Source: Gemmobacter lutimaris | GTDB lineage: Bacteria > Pseudomonadota > Alphaproteobacteria > Rhodobacterales > Rhodobacteraceae | Direction of reading: 5' to 3' | DNA: 64,000 bases | NCBI RefSeq assembly: GCF_003570715.1 | Contig: NZ_QXXQ01000010.1 | Span: 92,975-156,974, forward strand | Part shown: positions 10,159 through 18,767 of the stretch, piece after piece | How the letters are laid out: the number at the start of each line of letters is the position of its first letter | Position numbering within the stretch: the stretch's first letter is position 1 | Notes under the pieces: generated by a model | Told to the model about the DNA's origin: nothing | Seen by the model: the letters and a program-made list of their open reading frames with translations, nothing else | Databases searched by the model: none | Translations under genes and position numbers: made by a program

Positions 10159-10220
10159 TGTGATTTCACAACAAAAATCACATCATAAATCACAAAATAA
10201 CAATAATCATGTTGTGATAT
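10159..10220. promoter_or_regulatory. Operator array between tkt and eryR (12-bp phased TCACA repeats)
   Basis: Three direct repeats of A(T/A)(T/A)TCACA begin at 10163, 10175 and 10187, exactly 12 bases apart. The first forms a 12-bp palindrome TGTGATTTCACA (10159-10170). A further inverted copy, TGTGATAT, is at 10213-10220. The DNA is AT-rich and lies in the divergent promoter region. Repeated half-sites of this kind suit a DeoR-family repressor, and eryR encodes one immediately downstream, so EryR is the likely ligand; this is inference. Confidence 0.65.
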
Positions 10221-10262
10221 GCCGCGCCCATGTTAGAAAGCCATCAGCAGCAGGAGGGAATC

Positions 10263-11027
10263 GTGAAGCGCGAGGAACGCAGACAGGCGATCATGGATCT
10301 GCTGGTCGAGGCGCGCGCCGTCGATCTGGATGACCTGGCCGACCGCTTTGCCGTGTCGAAAATGACCATTCACCGCGATCTGGACGATCTGGAACAGGCG
10401 GGCCTGCTGCGCAAGGTGCGCGGCGGCGCCACCATCGAGGCGGGAACCCAGTTCGAAAGCGATTTCCGCATCCGCGAATTGCAGGACGGCGCCGCCAAGG
10501 CCCGCATGGCCCGCGCAGCACTGGAGCTGATCGAACCGGGCATGACAGTGATGATCAACGATGGCTCCATGGCCGCACTGCTGGGTGCCTCGCTGGTGGA
10601 AAAGCGGCCGCTGACCGTCATTACCAACAACGCCGCCATCATCGACCGGCTGCGCAATGAAGCCGGGATCACCCTCATCGCGCTGGGCGGCGTGTTCAGC
10701 GCCAAGTTCAACGGCTTTTTCGGCGTGGTGACCGAGGGCGCGCTGGCGCGGCTGCGCGCCGACATCGCCTTCATCTCCTCCCCTGCCGTCTCGGGCCTGC
10801 AAGCCTTTCACATGGATGACGCCGTGGTGCGCGCTAAGCGCGCCATGATGGCGGCTTCGGCCCGCTGCTGCCTGCTGGTAAACCACACCCGTTTCGGCCG
10901 CTCGGCGCTGCATGTGCTGGCCGACCTGACGGAATTCGACACCATCATCACCGACGATGCCCCCGCGCCCGAGGATCGCGCCGCGCTGGACCGCGCGGGG
11001 ATCGCCCTGACCATCGCCAAGGATTGA
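10263..11027 (+). CDS. eryR: DeoR-family regulator of the eryR-tpiB-rpiB operon
   Basis: A 254-residue DeoR-type repressor. The N-terminal winged helix (VKREERRQAIMDLL through MTIHRDLDDLEQAGLLRKV) is followed by a DeoR sugar-phosphate sensor domain with NDGSMAALLG and ITNNAAI. I choose the GTG at 10263 because AGGAGG stands 5 bases ahead; an ATG at 10230 would add 11 residues without a good site. In rhizobia a DeoR gene of this name precedes tpiB and rpiB exactly as here. It probably controls its own operon and the divergent transketolase gene through the TCACA repeats. Confidence 0.83.
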   Translation: MKREERRQAIMDLLVEARAVDLDDLADRFAVSKMTIHRDLDDLEQAGLLRKVRGGATIEAGTQFESDFRIRELQDGAAKARMARAALELIEPGMTVMINDGSMAALLGASLVEKRPLTVITNNAAIIDRLRNEAGITLIALGGVFSAKFNGFFGVVTEGALARLRADIAFISSPAVSGLQAFHMDDAVVRAKRAMMAASARCCLLVNHTRFGRSALHVLADLTEFDTIITDDAPAPEDRAALDRAGIALTIAKD

Positions 11028-11030
11028 CAC

Positions 11031-11795
11031 ATGGAACCGCAAGTCTGGATCGGCACAAGCTGGAAGATGAACAAGCTGCTGACCGATGGCCGCGCCTTCG
11101 CCGAAGGGCTGCGCGCTGCCGACGCCGCACGCGACCCGCGCATCCAGCGCTTTGTCATACCGCCCTTCACCCTTGTGCGCGAAGTCAAGGCGGCGCTGGC
11201 CGATACCAGCGTCAAGGTCGGTGCGCAGAACATGCATTGGGCCGATGACGGTGCCTGGACCGGCGAGGTTTCGCCCCTGATGCTGAAGGATTGCGGGCTG
11301 GACATCGTGGAACTGGGCCACAGCGAACGGCGCGAACATTTCGGCGAGACCGACAAGACCGTCGGCCTCAAGACCGAGGCGGCGGTGCGTCACGGGCTGA
11401 TCCCGCTGATCTGCATCGGCGAAACGCTGGCTGAGCGCGAATCAGGTCGCGCGCAAGAGGTGCTGGAGACGCAGGTGCGTGGCGCCCTGGGCAAGCTTTC
11501 GGGGGCGCAGAAACAGGCGCAGATCCTGCTGGCGTATGAACCCGTCTGGGCCATCGGGGTGAACGGCATCCCCGCGACCTCCGATTACGCCGATGCGCGT
11601 CAGGCCGAGATCATCGCGGTGGCCGAAGACGTGCTCGGCCGCCGCATCCCCTGCCTCTACGGCGGCTCGGTCAATCCGGGCAACTGCGAGGAACTCATTT
11701 CCTGCCCGCATATCGACGGGCTGTTCATCGGGCGCTCGGCGTGGAATGTCGAAGGTTACCTCGACATTCTGGCCCGCTGCGCCGCCAAACTGTGA
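11031..11795 (+). CDS. tpiB: Triose-phosphate-isomerase-like tetrulose-phosphate isomerase (TpiB/EryH)
   Basis: A 254-residue triosephosphate isomerase fold with the catalytic set intact: Lys12 in SWKMNK, His97 in [13 protein letters not shown] and Glu170 in AYEPVWAIG. In Brucella the homologue EryH interconverts L-erythrulose-4-phosphate and D-erythrulose-4-phosphate. Three bases separate it from eryR and 11 from rpiB, matching the rhizobial eryR-tpiB-rpiB unit. Ordinary triosephosphate isomerase activity is also possible; the operon context favours the tetrulose reaction. Confidence 0.87.
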   Translation: MEPQVWIGTSWKMNKLLTDGRAFAEGLRAADAARDPRIQRFVIPPFTLVREVKAALADTSVKVGAQNMHWADDGAWTGEVSPLMLKDCGLDIVELGHSERREHFGETDKTVGLKTEAAVRHGLIPLICIGETLAERESGRAQEVLETQVRGALGKLSGAQKQAQILLAYEPVWAIGVNGIPATSDYADARQAEIIAVAEDVLGRRIPCLYGGSVNPGNCEELISCPHIDGLFIGRSAWNVEGYLDILARCAAKL

Positions 11796-11806
11796 AGGAT
11801 CACGAC

Positions 11807-12268
11807 ATGAAACTGGCAATTGCAGGCGACAGCGCGGGTGAAGGTCTGGCCAAGGTTCTGGCCGACTACCTGAAAGGCAAGCACGATGTGGCCGAGATCA
11901 GCCGCACCGATGCCGGCCCCGATACCTTCTACGCCAACCTCTCGGACCGCGTGGCGAGCGCGGTTCTGGCCGGCACCTATGACCGGGCGATCCTTGTCTG
12001 TGGCACCGGCATCGGCGTCTGCATCGCGGCGAACAAGGTGCCGGGCATCCGCGCCGCGCTGACGCATGACACCTATTCCGCCGAACGCGCCGCGCTGTCG
12101 AATAATGCGCAGATCATCACTATGGGCGCCCGCGTCATCGGAACGGAGCTTGCGAAGGCTATTGCGGATGCATGGTTGGCCGAAACGATGAATTTTGACG
12201 CGAATGGCCGGTCCGCCAGCAATGTTTGCGCCATTGATGAGGTGGACGCGAAGTACAACAAGCGGTAA
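11807..12268 (+). CDS. rpiB: RpiB-type isomerase making D-erythrose-4-phosphate (EryI)
   Basis: A 153-residue RpiB/LacAB family sugar-phosphate isomerase with [14 protein letters not shown] at the N-terminus and the active-site segment [15 protein letters not shown]. In Brucella, EryI converts D-erythrulose-4-phosphate to D-erythrose-4-phosphate, the last step before central metabolism. The ATG at 11807 gives the standard N-terminus; a longer frame would overlap tpiB. As ribose-5-phosphate isomerase B it could also serve the pentose phosphate pathway. Confidence 0.87.
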   Translation: MKLAIAGDSAGEGLAKVLADYLKGKHDVAEISRTDAGPDTFYANLSDRVASAVLAGTYDRAILVCGTGIGVCIAANKVPGIRAALTHDTYSAERAALSNNAQIITMGARVIGTELAKAIADAWLAETMNFDANGRSASNVCAIDEVDAKYNKR

Positions 12269-12290
12269 TCGCTTGATGAGAGAGCTTGAC

Positions 12291-12312
12291 GGGGTGCGTT
12301 GGCCCGCACCCC
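12291..12312 (+). terminator. Intercistronic hairpin between rpiB and fbp
   Basis: An 8-bp perfect stem, GGGGTGCG and CGCACCCC, encloses a 6-base loop. No T-run follows, so it is more likely an attenuator or RNA-processing/stability element that sets the ratio of upstream to downstream products than a full terminator. The fbp start lies 20 bases beyond. Confidence 0.5.
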
Positions 12313-12331
12313 TGCAAATCCGAAAGGGGCA

Positions 12332-13324
12332 ATGATGCTTCGCCTGCCCAATGACGGCGCTGCCACCGGCACGCCGCTGGACGAATACCTGCGCGCGCGC
12401 GGCGGGGCGGCGGCTATCGTCGCGGCACTCGCCCATGCCTTGCCACCGCTGGCCGACCGGCTGGCCGCCGGGCGCCTGCATGGCGACCCCGAGACCATCG
12501 TCGGCACCAACGATTCCGGCGACAAGCAGAAGGCGCTGGACGTTGCCGCGCATGATCACATGCTGGCGGCCCTTGCCGCCGCCGGTGTGCGCAAGGTGCT
12601 GTCGGAAGAAGCCGAGGCGGTGATCGACCTTGCGCCCGAGGGCACCTTCGACGTGGCCATCGACCCGATCGACGGCTCCGGCTCTATCGGAATCGGCGCG
12701 CCGCTGGGGATGCTGTTTTCCATCCTGCCCGCCGCGCCCGAGGGCTTTCTGCGGACCGGCCGCGCCATCGTGGCGGCGGGCTATGCCTCTTTCGGGCATA
12801 GCTGCGACTTCGGCTTCTCGTTGGGCGAAGGCGTGATCATCGCCACCTTCGACCGCGAGCTGAACGGCTTTCGCATTGCCCGCGAGGGCGTGACGCTGAA
12901 GCCGGAAACGAAAAGCATCGCCTATAACGCCTCGAACGAACGGCACTGGCCCGAGGGGCTGCAAGCCTGGGCGCGCGACCTGCGCGCCGGCAAGGAAGGC
13001 CCGCGCGGCAAGGATTTCAACATGCGCTGGCTGGCGGCGGCGGTGGGCGAACTACACCGCATCCTGCTGCAGGGCGGCGTGTTCCTCTATCCCGCCGACC
13101 GCCGCAAGGGATATGAAAACGGCCGCCTGCGGCTGGTCTATGAAGCCGCGCCCATCGCTTTCCTGATGGAACAGGCCGGCGGCAAGGCCACCGATGGCGC
13201 GATGCCGATCCTCGACCGGCAGCCGCAAGCCTTGCACGAAAATACCGCTTTGATCTTCGGCGCCGCGGAAGAGGTCGATACAATCGGCACCTACCTCGGC
13301 GCCCCCAACCCCCGACAAGGATGA
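12332..13324 (+). CDS. fbp: Class I fructose-1,6-bisphosphatase (CbbF-like, possible sedoheptulose bisphosphatase)
   Basis: Hydrolyses fructose-1,6-bisphosphate, and in the Calvin-type subgroup also sedoheptulose-1,7-bisphosphate. The 330-residue protein carries the class I signature around [16 protein letters not shown] with the metal-binding acidic cluster SEEAEAV just before it, and the substrate-binding [16 protein letters not shown] late in the chain. The ATG pair at 12332/12335 sits close to AAAGGGG; which of the two is used is uncertain. It follows rpiB and precedes a Calvin-type aldolase, so it belongs to the erythrose-4-phosphate-consuming module. Confidence 0.87.
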   Translation: MMLRLPNDGAATGTPLDEYLRARGGAAAIVAALAHALPPLADRLAAGRLHGDPETIVGTNDSGDKQKALDVAAHDHMLAALAAAGVRKVLSEEAEAVIDLAPEGTFDVAIDPIDGSGSIGIGAPLGMLFSILPAAPEGFLRTGRAIVAAGYASFGHSCDFGFSLGEGVIIATFDRELNGFRIAREGVTLKPETKSIAYNASNERHWPEGLQAWARDLRAGKEGPRGKDFNMRWLAAAVGELHRILLQGGVFLYPADRRKGYENGRLRLVYEAAPIAFLMEQAGGKATDGAMPILDRQPQALHENTALIFGAAEEVDTIGTYLGAPNPRQG

Positions 13325-13328
13325 TTCC

Positions 13329-14363
13329 ATGGCCCGGATCACGCTTCGCCAACTGCTCGACCACGCCGCCGAAAACGGCTACGGCGTTCCCGCCTTCAAC
13401 ATCTCGAACATGGAACAGGGGCTGGCCATCATGGCCGCCGCGAAGGCGACCAATTCGCCGGTCATCATTCAGGCGAGCCGCGGCGCCCGCTCTTACGCCG
13501 GTGACCGCGTTCTGGCCCGCCTGATCGACGGCCTGACCGAAACCTACCCGAACATCCCGGTCTGCATGCACCTTGACCACGGCAACAACCTTGCCACCTG
13601 CGCGACCGCCATCCAGAACGGCTTCACCTCGGTGATGATGGACGGGTCGCTGAAAGAGGACGGCAAGACCCCTGCCGACTACGCCTATAACCGCAACATC
13701 ACCAAGGCGGTGGTCGATATGGCCCATGCCTGCGGCGTGTCGGTCGAGGGCGAGCTGGGCGTTCTGGGCAGCCTTGAAACCGGGATGGGCGATCAGGAAG
13801 ACGGCCATGGCGCGACCGAGAAGCTGAGCCATGATCAGCTTCTGACCGACCCGGCCGAAGCCGAGAAATTCGTGGCCGAAACCGGCGTCGATGCGCTGGC
13901 CATCGCCATGGGCACCTCGCATGGCGCTTACAAGTTCACCCGCAAACCCGACGGCGACATCCTTGCGATGCACGTCATCGAGGAAATTCACCGCCGCCTG
14001 CCGAACACCCATCTGGTGATGCACGGCTCGTCCTCGGTGCCCGAGGATCTGCAAAAGATCATCAATGCCTATGGCGGCGACATCAAGCCGACATGGGGCG
14101 TGCCGGTCGAGGAAATCCAGCGCGGCATCAAATCGGGCGTGCGCAAGATCAACATCGACACCGACAACCGCCTTGCCGCGACCGCCGCGATCCGCAAATC
14201 TTTTGCGGAAGATCCGGCCGAGTTCGACCCGCGCAAATATCTGAAGGCGGCGATGGGCATGATGACCGAGGTCTGCAAGCAGCGGTTCGAGGCTTTCGGC
14301 ACCGCTGGCAACGCCGACAAGATCCGCGTCATGCCGGTCGAAGTCATGGCGAAACGCTACTGA
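13329..14363 (+). CDS. fba: Class II fructose-bisphosphate aldolase, Calvin-cycle subtype
   Basis: A 344-residue zinc-dependent aldolase that condenses dihydroxyacetone phosphate with glyceraldehyde-3-phosphate or, in this subtype, with erythrose-4-phosphate to sedoheptulose bisphosphate. Motifs are HLDHGNN with catalytic Asp83 and zinc ligand His84, VEGELGVLG, and GTSHGAYKF plus VMHGSSSVP for the remaining zinc and phosphate contacts. It ends the eryR-tpiB-rpiB-fbp-fba unit, 4 bases after fbp. Its end overlaps the convergent ligase gene by 7 bases. Confidence 0.93.
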   Translation: MARITLRQLLDHAAENGYGVPAFNISNMEQGLAIMAAAKATNSPVIIQASRGARSYAGDRVLARLIDGLTETYPNIPVCMHLDHGNNLATCATAIQNGFTSVMMDGSLKEDGKTPADYAYNRNITKAVVDMAHACGVSVEGELGVLGSLETGMGDQEDGHGATEKLSHDQLLTDPAEAEKFVAETGVDALAIAMGTSHGAYKFTRKPDGDILAMHVIEEIHRRLPNTHLVMHGSSSVPEDLQKIINAYGGDIKPTWGVPVEEIQRGIKSGVRKINIDTDNRLAATAAIRKSFAEDPAEFDPRKYLKAAMGMMTEVCKQRFEAFGTAGNADKIRVMPVEVMAKRY

Positions 14364-15973
14364 TCCGACCGGGCGCGCAGGCCCTGCTTGCGCGCCCGCA
14401 GGTCATGACTGCGGGGCGCCGCCAAGGGCGCCTCGGCCAGCGCGCCCAGATCGGCGCGCCGCAGCTTCTGGGTCGAGGTCGTGGGCAGGCTGTCCACGAA
14501 CACGACCACCCCCGGCACCTTGAAATAGCTGAGCTGCGTCGCGCACCGGTCGAACACAGCCTGCGCCAGCGCCGCCTCGTCCTGCCCGGTCTTGGGCACG
14601 ATGACGGCCAGAACCTCCTCGCCGCGCAGCGGCTCGGGCATGGCGACCACGGCAACCTGTGCGACACCGGCGCAAGAGGCCACCGCGCCCTCAACCTCGA
14701 TGGCCGCAATATTCTCGCCCGAGCGGCGGATGATGTTCTTCTTGCGGTCGTTGAAGTAAAGCCGCCCCCCGGCGTCGCGGATCACCACATCTCCGGTATG
14801 GAACCAGCCGCCCGCCCATGCCTCCGCCGTGGCCTCGGCGTTCTTCAGATAGCCCGAGAACAGCCCCCGGCGCGGATCGTCCCCCGCCGCCCGCACCCAA
14901 AGCTCGCCCGGCGTTCCGTCGGGCACATCGGCGCCCATGTCATCGACCACGCGCGCCTCCATCGCCGGGCCGGGGCGCGCAGGGTTGCCGATGCAACGGC
15001 TGCCCAGAACGCGCGGCTCCTCCCATGCGCACAGCACGCAGGCACCGCCGGTTTCCGTCATTGCCCAGCCTTCCAGCAGCGGCACACCATAGCGCGCTTC
15101 GAACACCGCATGGTGATCGGGATGCACACCGCCACCCAGACCAAACCGCATCCCATGCGCGCGATCCTCGGGGCCTTCCGGCAGTTCCAGCAGGATGGCG
15201 GGCATGACGCCAAGATAGTGGAAGCAGGTCGCCCCCGTCTCTGCCGCCTCGTACCACCAGTTGCGGGGATGAAAGCGATCCACGATCACCTGCGCCCCGC
15301 CGGTGGTCAGCATCCCCATGAAGGAATGGCCCGAGGCATTGACGTGAAACGCCGGCAGCGGCGTCATCAACCGCTCGGCCCAAGGACGCAGCGAGATCGC
15401 GCCGCCCTGCGCGGCATACCATCGTCCCCAGTTCAGGAAGTAAAGGTTCGACAGGATGCAGCCCTTGGGCTTGCCCGTCGTGCCAGAGGTATAGACCAGC
15501 GCCGCCTCGGCTTCCTCGCCCGTCTGGCCGCCGGGGGCAGCCGGGGCCGGGGGCGGCACCTCGCCGGGCCCGATCACCGGCAGGCCCAGCGGCGCGGCGG
15601 CGGTGCGGACATGACCCGCCCGCGCTTCCAGCGCAATCGCCAGAACCGCACCACTATGGCCCAGCACATAGCCGAACTCCTCGGCGCTGCCATCGGGGTT
15701 CAGCGGCACCGCGCTGATGCCAAGGCTGTTCAGCGCCAGCCAGTGCAGGAAATGCTCGGGCCGGTTTTCCAGCAGCAGCGCCACCCGATGTCCCGGCCCA
15801 TAGCCCGCCGCCGCGAAGGCAGAGGCCAGCCGCGCCACTTCGGCCTGAACCTCGCCATAGCTCCAGCACGCTTTCGCGCCCCACAGCGCCTGAACCGAGG
15901 CAGGCAGCAGGAACAGCGGTGCATCGGGGCGTTCGGCGGCCTTTTCAGCCAGCAGCGCGGCAATCGTCGTCAT
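14357..15973 (-). CDS. AMP-forming acyl-CoA ligase (ligase 1 of the accessory island)
   Basis: A 538-residue ANL-superfamily enzyme that activates a carboxylic acid as acyl-AMP and then CoA thioester. P-loop [11 protein letters not shown], the adenylate motif [16 protein letters not shown] and the hinge [14 protein letters not shown] are all present; the C-terminal lysine in STQKLRR is in place. It is the last gene of a two-gene unit with the flavin enzyme, coupled by ATGA. It closely resembles the second ligase at 21620-23227 in motif spelling, suggesting paralogues acting on related acids. The substrate is unknown. Confidence 0.88.
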   Translation of the reverse strand: MTTIAALLAEKAAERPDAPLFLLPASVQALWGAKACWSYGEVQAEVARLASAFAAAGYGPGHRVALLLENRPEHFLHWLALNSLGISAVPLNPDGSAEEFGYVLGHSGAVLAIALEARAGHVRTAAAPLGLPVIGPGEVPPPAPAAPGGQTGEEAEAALVYTSGTTGKPKGCILSNLYFLNWGRWYAAQGGAISLRPWAERLMTPLPAFHVNASGHSFMGMLTTGGAQVIVDRFHPRNWWYEAAETGATCFHYLGVMPAILLELPEGPEDRAHGMRFGLGGGVHPDHHAVFEARYGVPLLEGWAMTETGGACVLCAWEEPRVLGSRCIGNPARPGPAMEARVVDDMGADVPDGTPGELWVRAAGDDPRRGLFSGYLKNAEATAEAWAGGWFHTGDVVIRDAGGRLYFNDRKKNIIRRSGENIAAIEVEGAVASCAGVAQVAVVAMPEPLRGEEVLAVIVPKTGQDEAALAQAVFDRCATQLSYFKVPGVVVFVDSLPTTSTQKLRRADLGALAEAPLAAPRSHDLRARKQGLRARSDQ

Positions 15974-17061
15974 GTGCGCAGACCCGCCTTTTGCAGAAGC
16001 GGCAGAACCCTGTCGCAGAAATAGGGCAGTTCATACAGGTAGTTGGCGAAGGACAGCGCAATCCCGGCATAGCCCTGTTCGGAAATCGCCTTCATTTCCT
16101 CGACGATCTTTTCCGGCGTGCCGACCAGCGGATAGCTGCCCGCCCCACCGGCAAAACGCTTGCGATAGCGGTCATAGGCATCGGCGTCGTGGGAATGCGA
16201 GAATTCCTTCTTGCCGGCCATATGCTGATCGACGGCCTCCTTATCCGCCAGTGTCACGGCATAGCGTTCGTAATACTCTTCCGCTTCGGCCTGCGTTTCG
16301 CGGCAGACCACATGACAGACGGTATAACAGCCAACATCACGGCCTACCTTTTCGGCGCGGCCGCGAATATCCGCGACATGCTTGCCTGCCTCGGCAATCT
16401 CGGTGAATGTTGTGAACAGATATTCACAATGCGCCGCCGCGAAGTCGCGGCCGGGGCCACCGAAAGCCGCGTTCATCGTCACCGGACGCGGAGATTGCAG
16501 GCTAGCGGGGCGACTGACCGCCTGTTTCAGCTGGTAGAAATCACCGTTGAAATCAATCGGCCCCTCGGCGGCATAGACCTGCTCGATTATCTGCAGCCAT
16601 TCCGAGGCCTGATCATAGCCCTTTTCCACCAGCGGGATGTTGAACATCCCGAATTCCTTCGGGTTCCAGCCGCAGACGATGTTCAGCCCGGCCCGCCCGC
16701 CCGAGATATGGTCTACCGTCGCCAGCGCCTTGGCGGCGTAAAGCGGATGCACGATCGGCACATGCACCGTCATGAACAGCCCGATCCGCTGCGTCGCCGC
16801 CGCAAGCCCCGCCGCCCAGGTGAAGGTCTCATACGACCATTCGCGCACCTTGTTCTTGCCGCCGAACCCGGCCCAGCGGGCGATAGGCAGGAAGAAATCA
16901 ATCCCCGCGCGGTCAGCGATCTGCGCAGCCGACAGGTTGTCATTCCACAGCGCGCGCCAGCGTTCGGGCACATCGGTTATCGCCAGCCCGCCGTCGGCAT
17001 TGGCCGCAAAGATACCGAGCTTCAGCTTGTTGGGGCCTTTCAAGGGATGCAGTCGCGTCAT
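15970..17061 (-). CDS. RutA-like (LLM-class) flavin-dependent monooxygenase
   Basis: A 363-residue luciferase-like monooxygenase of the RutA/DszA-like branch: FGGKNKVREWSYETFTWAAG and VDHISGGRAGLNIVCGW match the RutA style of flavin pocket. RutA-type enzymes use a flavin N5-peroxide to open amide or similar bonds, as in uracil cleavage, so an attack on an N-heterocycle or amide is plausible. The start at 17061 has GAGG 5 bases ahead; an ATG at 17091 is possible. Upstream lies a large nested palindrome containing the shared 16-bp operator. No dedicated flavin reductase is seen nearby. Confidence 0.85.
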   Translation of the reverse strand: MTRLHPLKGPNKLKLGIFAANADGGLAITDVPERWRALWNDNLSAAQIADRAGIDFFLPIARWAGFGGKNKVREWSYETFTWAAGLAAATQRIGLFMTVHVPIVHPLYAAKALATVDHISGGRAGLNIVCGWNPKEFGMFNIPLVEKGYDQASEWLQIIEQVYAAEGPIDFNGDFYQLKQAVSRPASLQSPRPVTMNAAFGGPGRDFAAAHCEYLFTTFTEIAEAGKHVADIRGRAEKVGRDVGCYTVCHVVCRETQAEAEEYYERYAVTLADKEAVDQHMAGKKEFSHSHDADAYDRYRKRFAGGAGSYPLVGTPEKIVEEMKAISEQGYAGIALSFANYLYELPYFCDRVLPLLQKAGLRT

Positions 17062-17142
17062 CGGAGCCTCGTTAAAAAGGCGGCTGACCATAGGTCAGTC
17101 GGTCAGGGGGAATGGAGGCGCGCGTCGGGATCAGACTAGAGA

Positions 17143-17181
17143 CTGTGGTCAATATTTCAAGTATGAAATACATGACCACAG
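17143..17181. promoter_or_regulatory. Nested inverted repeat with shared ATTTCAAG-type operator
   Basis: Outer arms CTGTGGTCA (17143-17151) and TGACCACAG (17173-17181) are perfect. Inside them TATTTCA and TGAAATA (17153-17170) form a second stem. The inner 16 bases, ATTTCAAGTATGAAAT (17154-17169), differ at two positions from the perfect palindrome at 43722-43737. It stands about 80 bases upstream of the flavin enzyme start and 8 bases past the end of the racemase gene, so it may act as operator, as terminator of the upstream operon, or both; no T-run follows. Confidence 0.65.
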
Positions 17182-17188
17182 CGGTTTA

Positions 17189-17977
17189 TCAGCCGCGCCG
17201 GAAGCCCTGCGCCGCAAGCTGGCGGAAATCGCCCATCGCCTGTTCCGGCGCGCGGCAGCAATGCGGTCCTCGGTTCGGCTCCAGCCCGTTCAGCCGGTGT
17301 AGCCGCACCTGCATTTCCGCCTGCATCAGCGCGACGGCAGCGCAGTTCACCACCGGCGCGGCGCCGACTTTCAGCCCGTATTCACCGCCGATCAGCAGCC
17401 CCGGCAACACGCCCGCCGGCACGATGACATCGGCGCCACCTTCCACCATCGGTTCGGCCACCTTGCGGAAGCCGTCGATCATCCGCGCCTTCGCCACCTC
17501 GTCGCCCGCGAAGGCGGCCGAGAAATCCGACGGCAGAATGTTCAACCCGGCGATATGGCTGATCCGGTGGCCAAGGCCGTAAAGATCGGCCTGTTCGCGG
17601 TGCATGTTGCGGTAAACGTCGTCCAGCGAGACCAGCGCGATCATCCGCCCCAGCTGCGCCGCCAGATGCAGCGTCGCCTCGCCGGTGCCGATGACCGGGA
17701 TGCCCACCGCCGATTTCAGCTCGTAAAGGCCGGGGTCCTGAAAATGCCCCATGACGATGGCGTCATAGCCGTCGGCCTCGGCCTGAATGCCCTGATCCAC
17801 CGCCTGCACGGCGCAGCGGAACTCTGACAGTCGACCGAAGCCGCGGTCGGGGGGCGAGATGCCATGCACCTCGACCGTGGTGCCGGGGCTGGCGATCTCG
17901 TTCAGATAGGACGAGAGCTTCGCCAGATAGGCCGCGCTGGCCGTGGCGTCGATGAAACTTTGCCAGTAGATGCGCAT
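17189..17977 (-). CDS. Asp/Glu/hydantoin racemase superfamily protein lacking both catalytic cysteines
   Basis: A 262-residue protein with the two-lobe fold of the aspartate/glutamate/hydantoin racemase family. Racemases of this family use one cysteine in each lobe. Here the first position reads MGHFQDPGL with His78 where family members have Cys, and the second reads IVPAGVLPG with Pro187 where GCAG is expected. The protein is therefore probably not a classical racemase; an isomerase, decarboxylase or hydrolase role is open. It is the last gene of the six-gene leftward operon, and its ATG abuts the cyclase stop directly. Confidence 0.75.
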   Translation of the reverse strand: MRIYWQSFIDATASAAYLAKLSSYLNEIASPGTTVEVHGISPPDRGFGRLSEFRCAVQAVDQGIQAEADGYDAIVMGHFQDPGLYELKSAVGIPVIGTGEATLHLAAQLGRMIALVSLDDVYRNMHREQADLYGLGHRISHIAGLNILPSDFSAAFAGDEVAKARMIDGFRKVAEPMVEGGADVIVPAGVLPGLLIGGEYGLKVGAAPVVNCAAVALMQAEMQVRLHRLNGLEPNRGPHCCRAPEQAMGDFRQLAAQGFRRG

Positions 17978-18757
17978 TCATCCCTCCTTCGGGATCAGGG
18001 CCAGCACCCGCAGCGGGCTGCCCGAACCTTCATGAACCTTCAGCGGCGCGGCGAGGATCACCGCCCCGGTCGGCGGCAGGCGGTCCAGCGCGGCAAGGCA
18101 TTGCAGCCCGTAGCGCCCCGCGCCATGCAGATAGTGATGCGCGGGATAGGGCGGCGTCAGATGCCCGCCCTGCCCGGCATCGGTGCCGATGGTTTCGGTG
18201 CCGAAGCCAAGGATGCCGCGCTCCTCGACCAGCCAGCGCATCACCGCGGCATCGGGGCCGGGGGTATGGGCGCCATCGTCGCGCAGGTTGGCATAAGCCG
18301 CGCCCTGCCGTTTCGACCAGTCGCTCCGCATCAGCACCCAGGCGCGCGCCGGGATGCGACCGTGTTTCGCCTCCCATGCCTCGACATGGGCGATGGTCAG
18401 CAGGAAATCCGGGTCGGCGCTTTCCACCGAGCAGTCGATCACACAGGCCGGGGCAATCATATCCGCCACCGGCAGGGTATCGACCGTGTTCAGCGGCAGG
18501 TCGCGGCCGGTGAACCAATGCACAGGCGCATCAAAATGTGTGCCGGTATGTTCGCCGAAGCTGAGATTGTTCCAATACCACGCCGGGCCATTGGCATCGT
18601 AACGCGAGATGCGTTCGATCCGCACCGGGGCCGAGGCGCCAAATTCCGGCGGCAGCACGATGGTGGGGCTGTCCTCGCGCAGGGTCTGCGTCAGGTCCAC
18701 CACCTCCACCACGCCGGAACCGAGCGCCGAGACAAGCAAGGTCAACGGATTGGTCAT
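17978..18757 (-). CDS. Cyclase-family metal hydrolase (isatin hydrolase / kynurenine formamidase type)
   Basis: A 259-residue member of the putative cyclase family, whose known members hydrolyse cyclic or acyl amides such as isatin and N-formylkynurenine. The signature GEHTGTHFDAPVH spans residues 68-80; His70, His74 and Asp76 have the spacing of the manganese ligands of isatin hydrolase. The ATG at 18757 has GAGGAG 6 bases ahead and is preferred over upstream starts inside the neighbouring gene. An isatin hydrolase yields isatinate, close to anthranilate, whose degradation genes lie in the same window; that link is inference. Confidence 0.82.
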   Translation of the reverse strand: MTNPLTLLVSALGSGVVEVVDLTQTLREDSPTIVLPPEFGASAPVRIERISRYDANGPAWYWNNLSFGEHTGTHFDAPVHWFTGRDLPLNTVDTLPVADMIAPACVIDCSVESADPDFLLTIAHVEAWEAKHGRIPARAWVLMRSDWSKRQGAAYANLRDDGAHTPGPDAAVMRWLVEERGILGFGTETIGTDAGQGGHLTPPYPAHHYLHGAGRYGLQCLAALDRLPPTGAVILAAPLKVHEGSGSPLRVLALIPKEG

Positions 18758-18767
18758 GCGATGCTCC

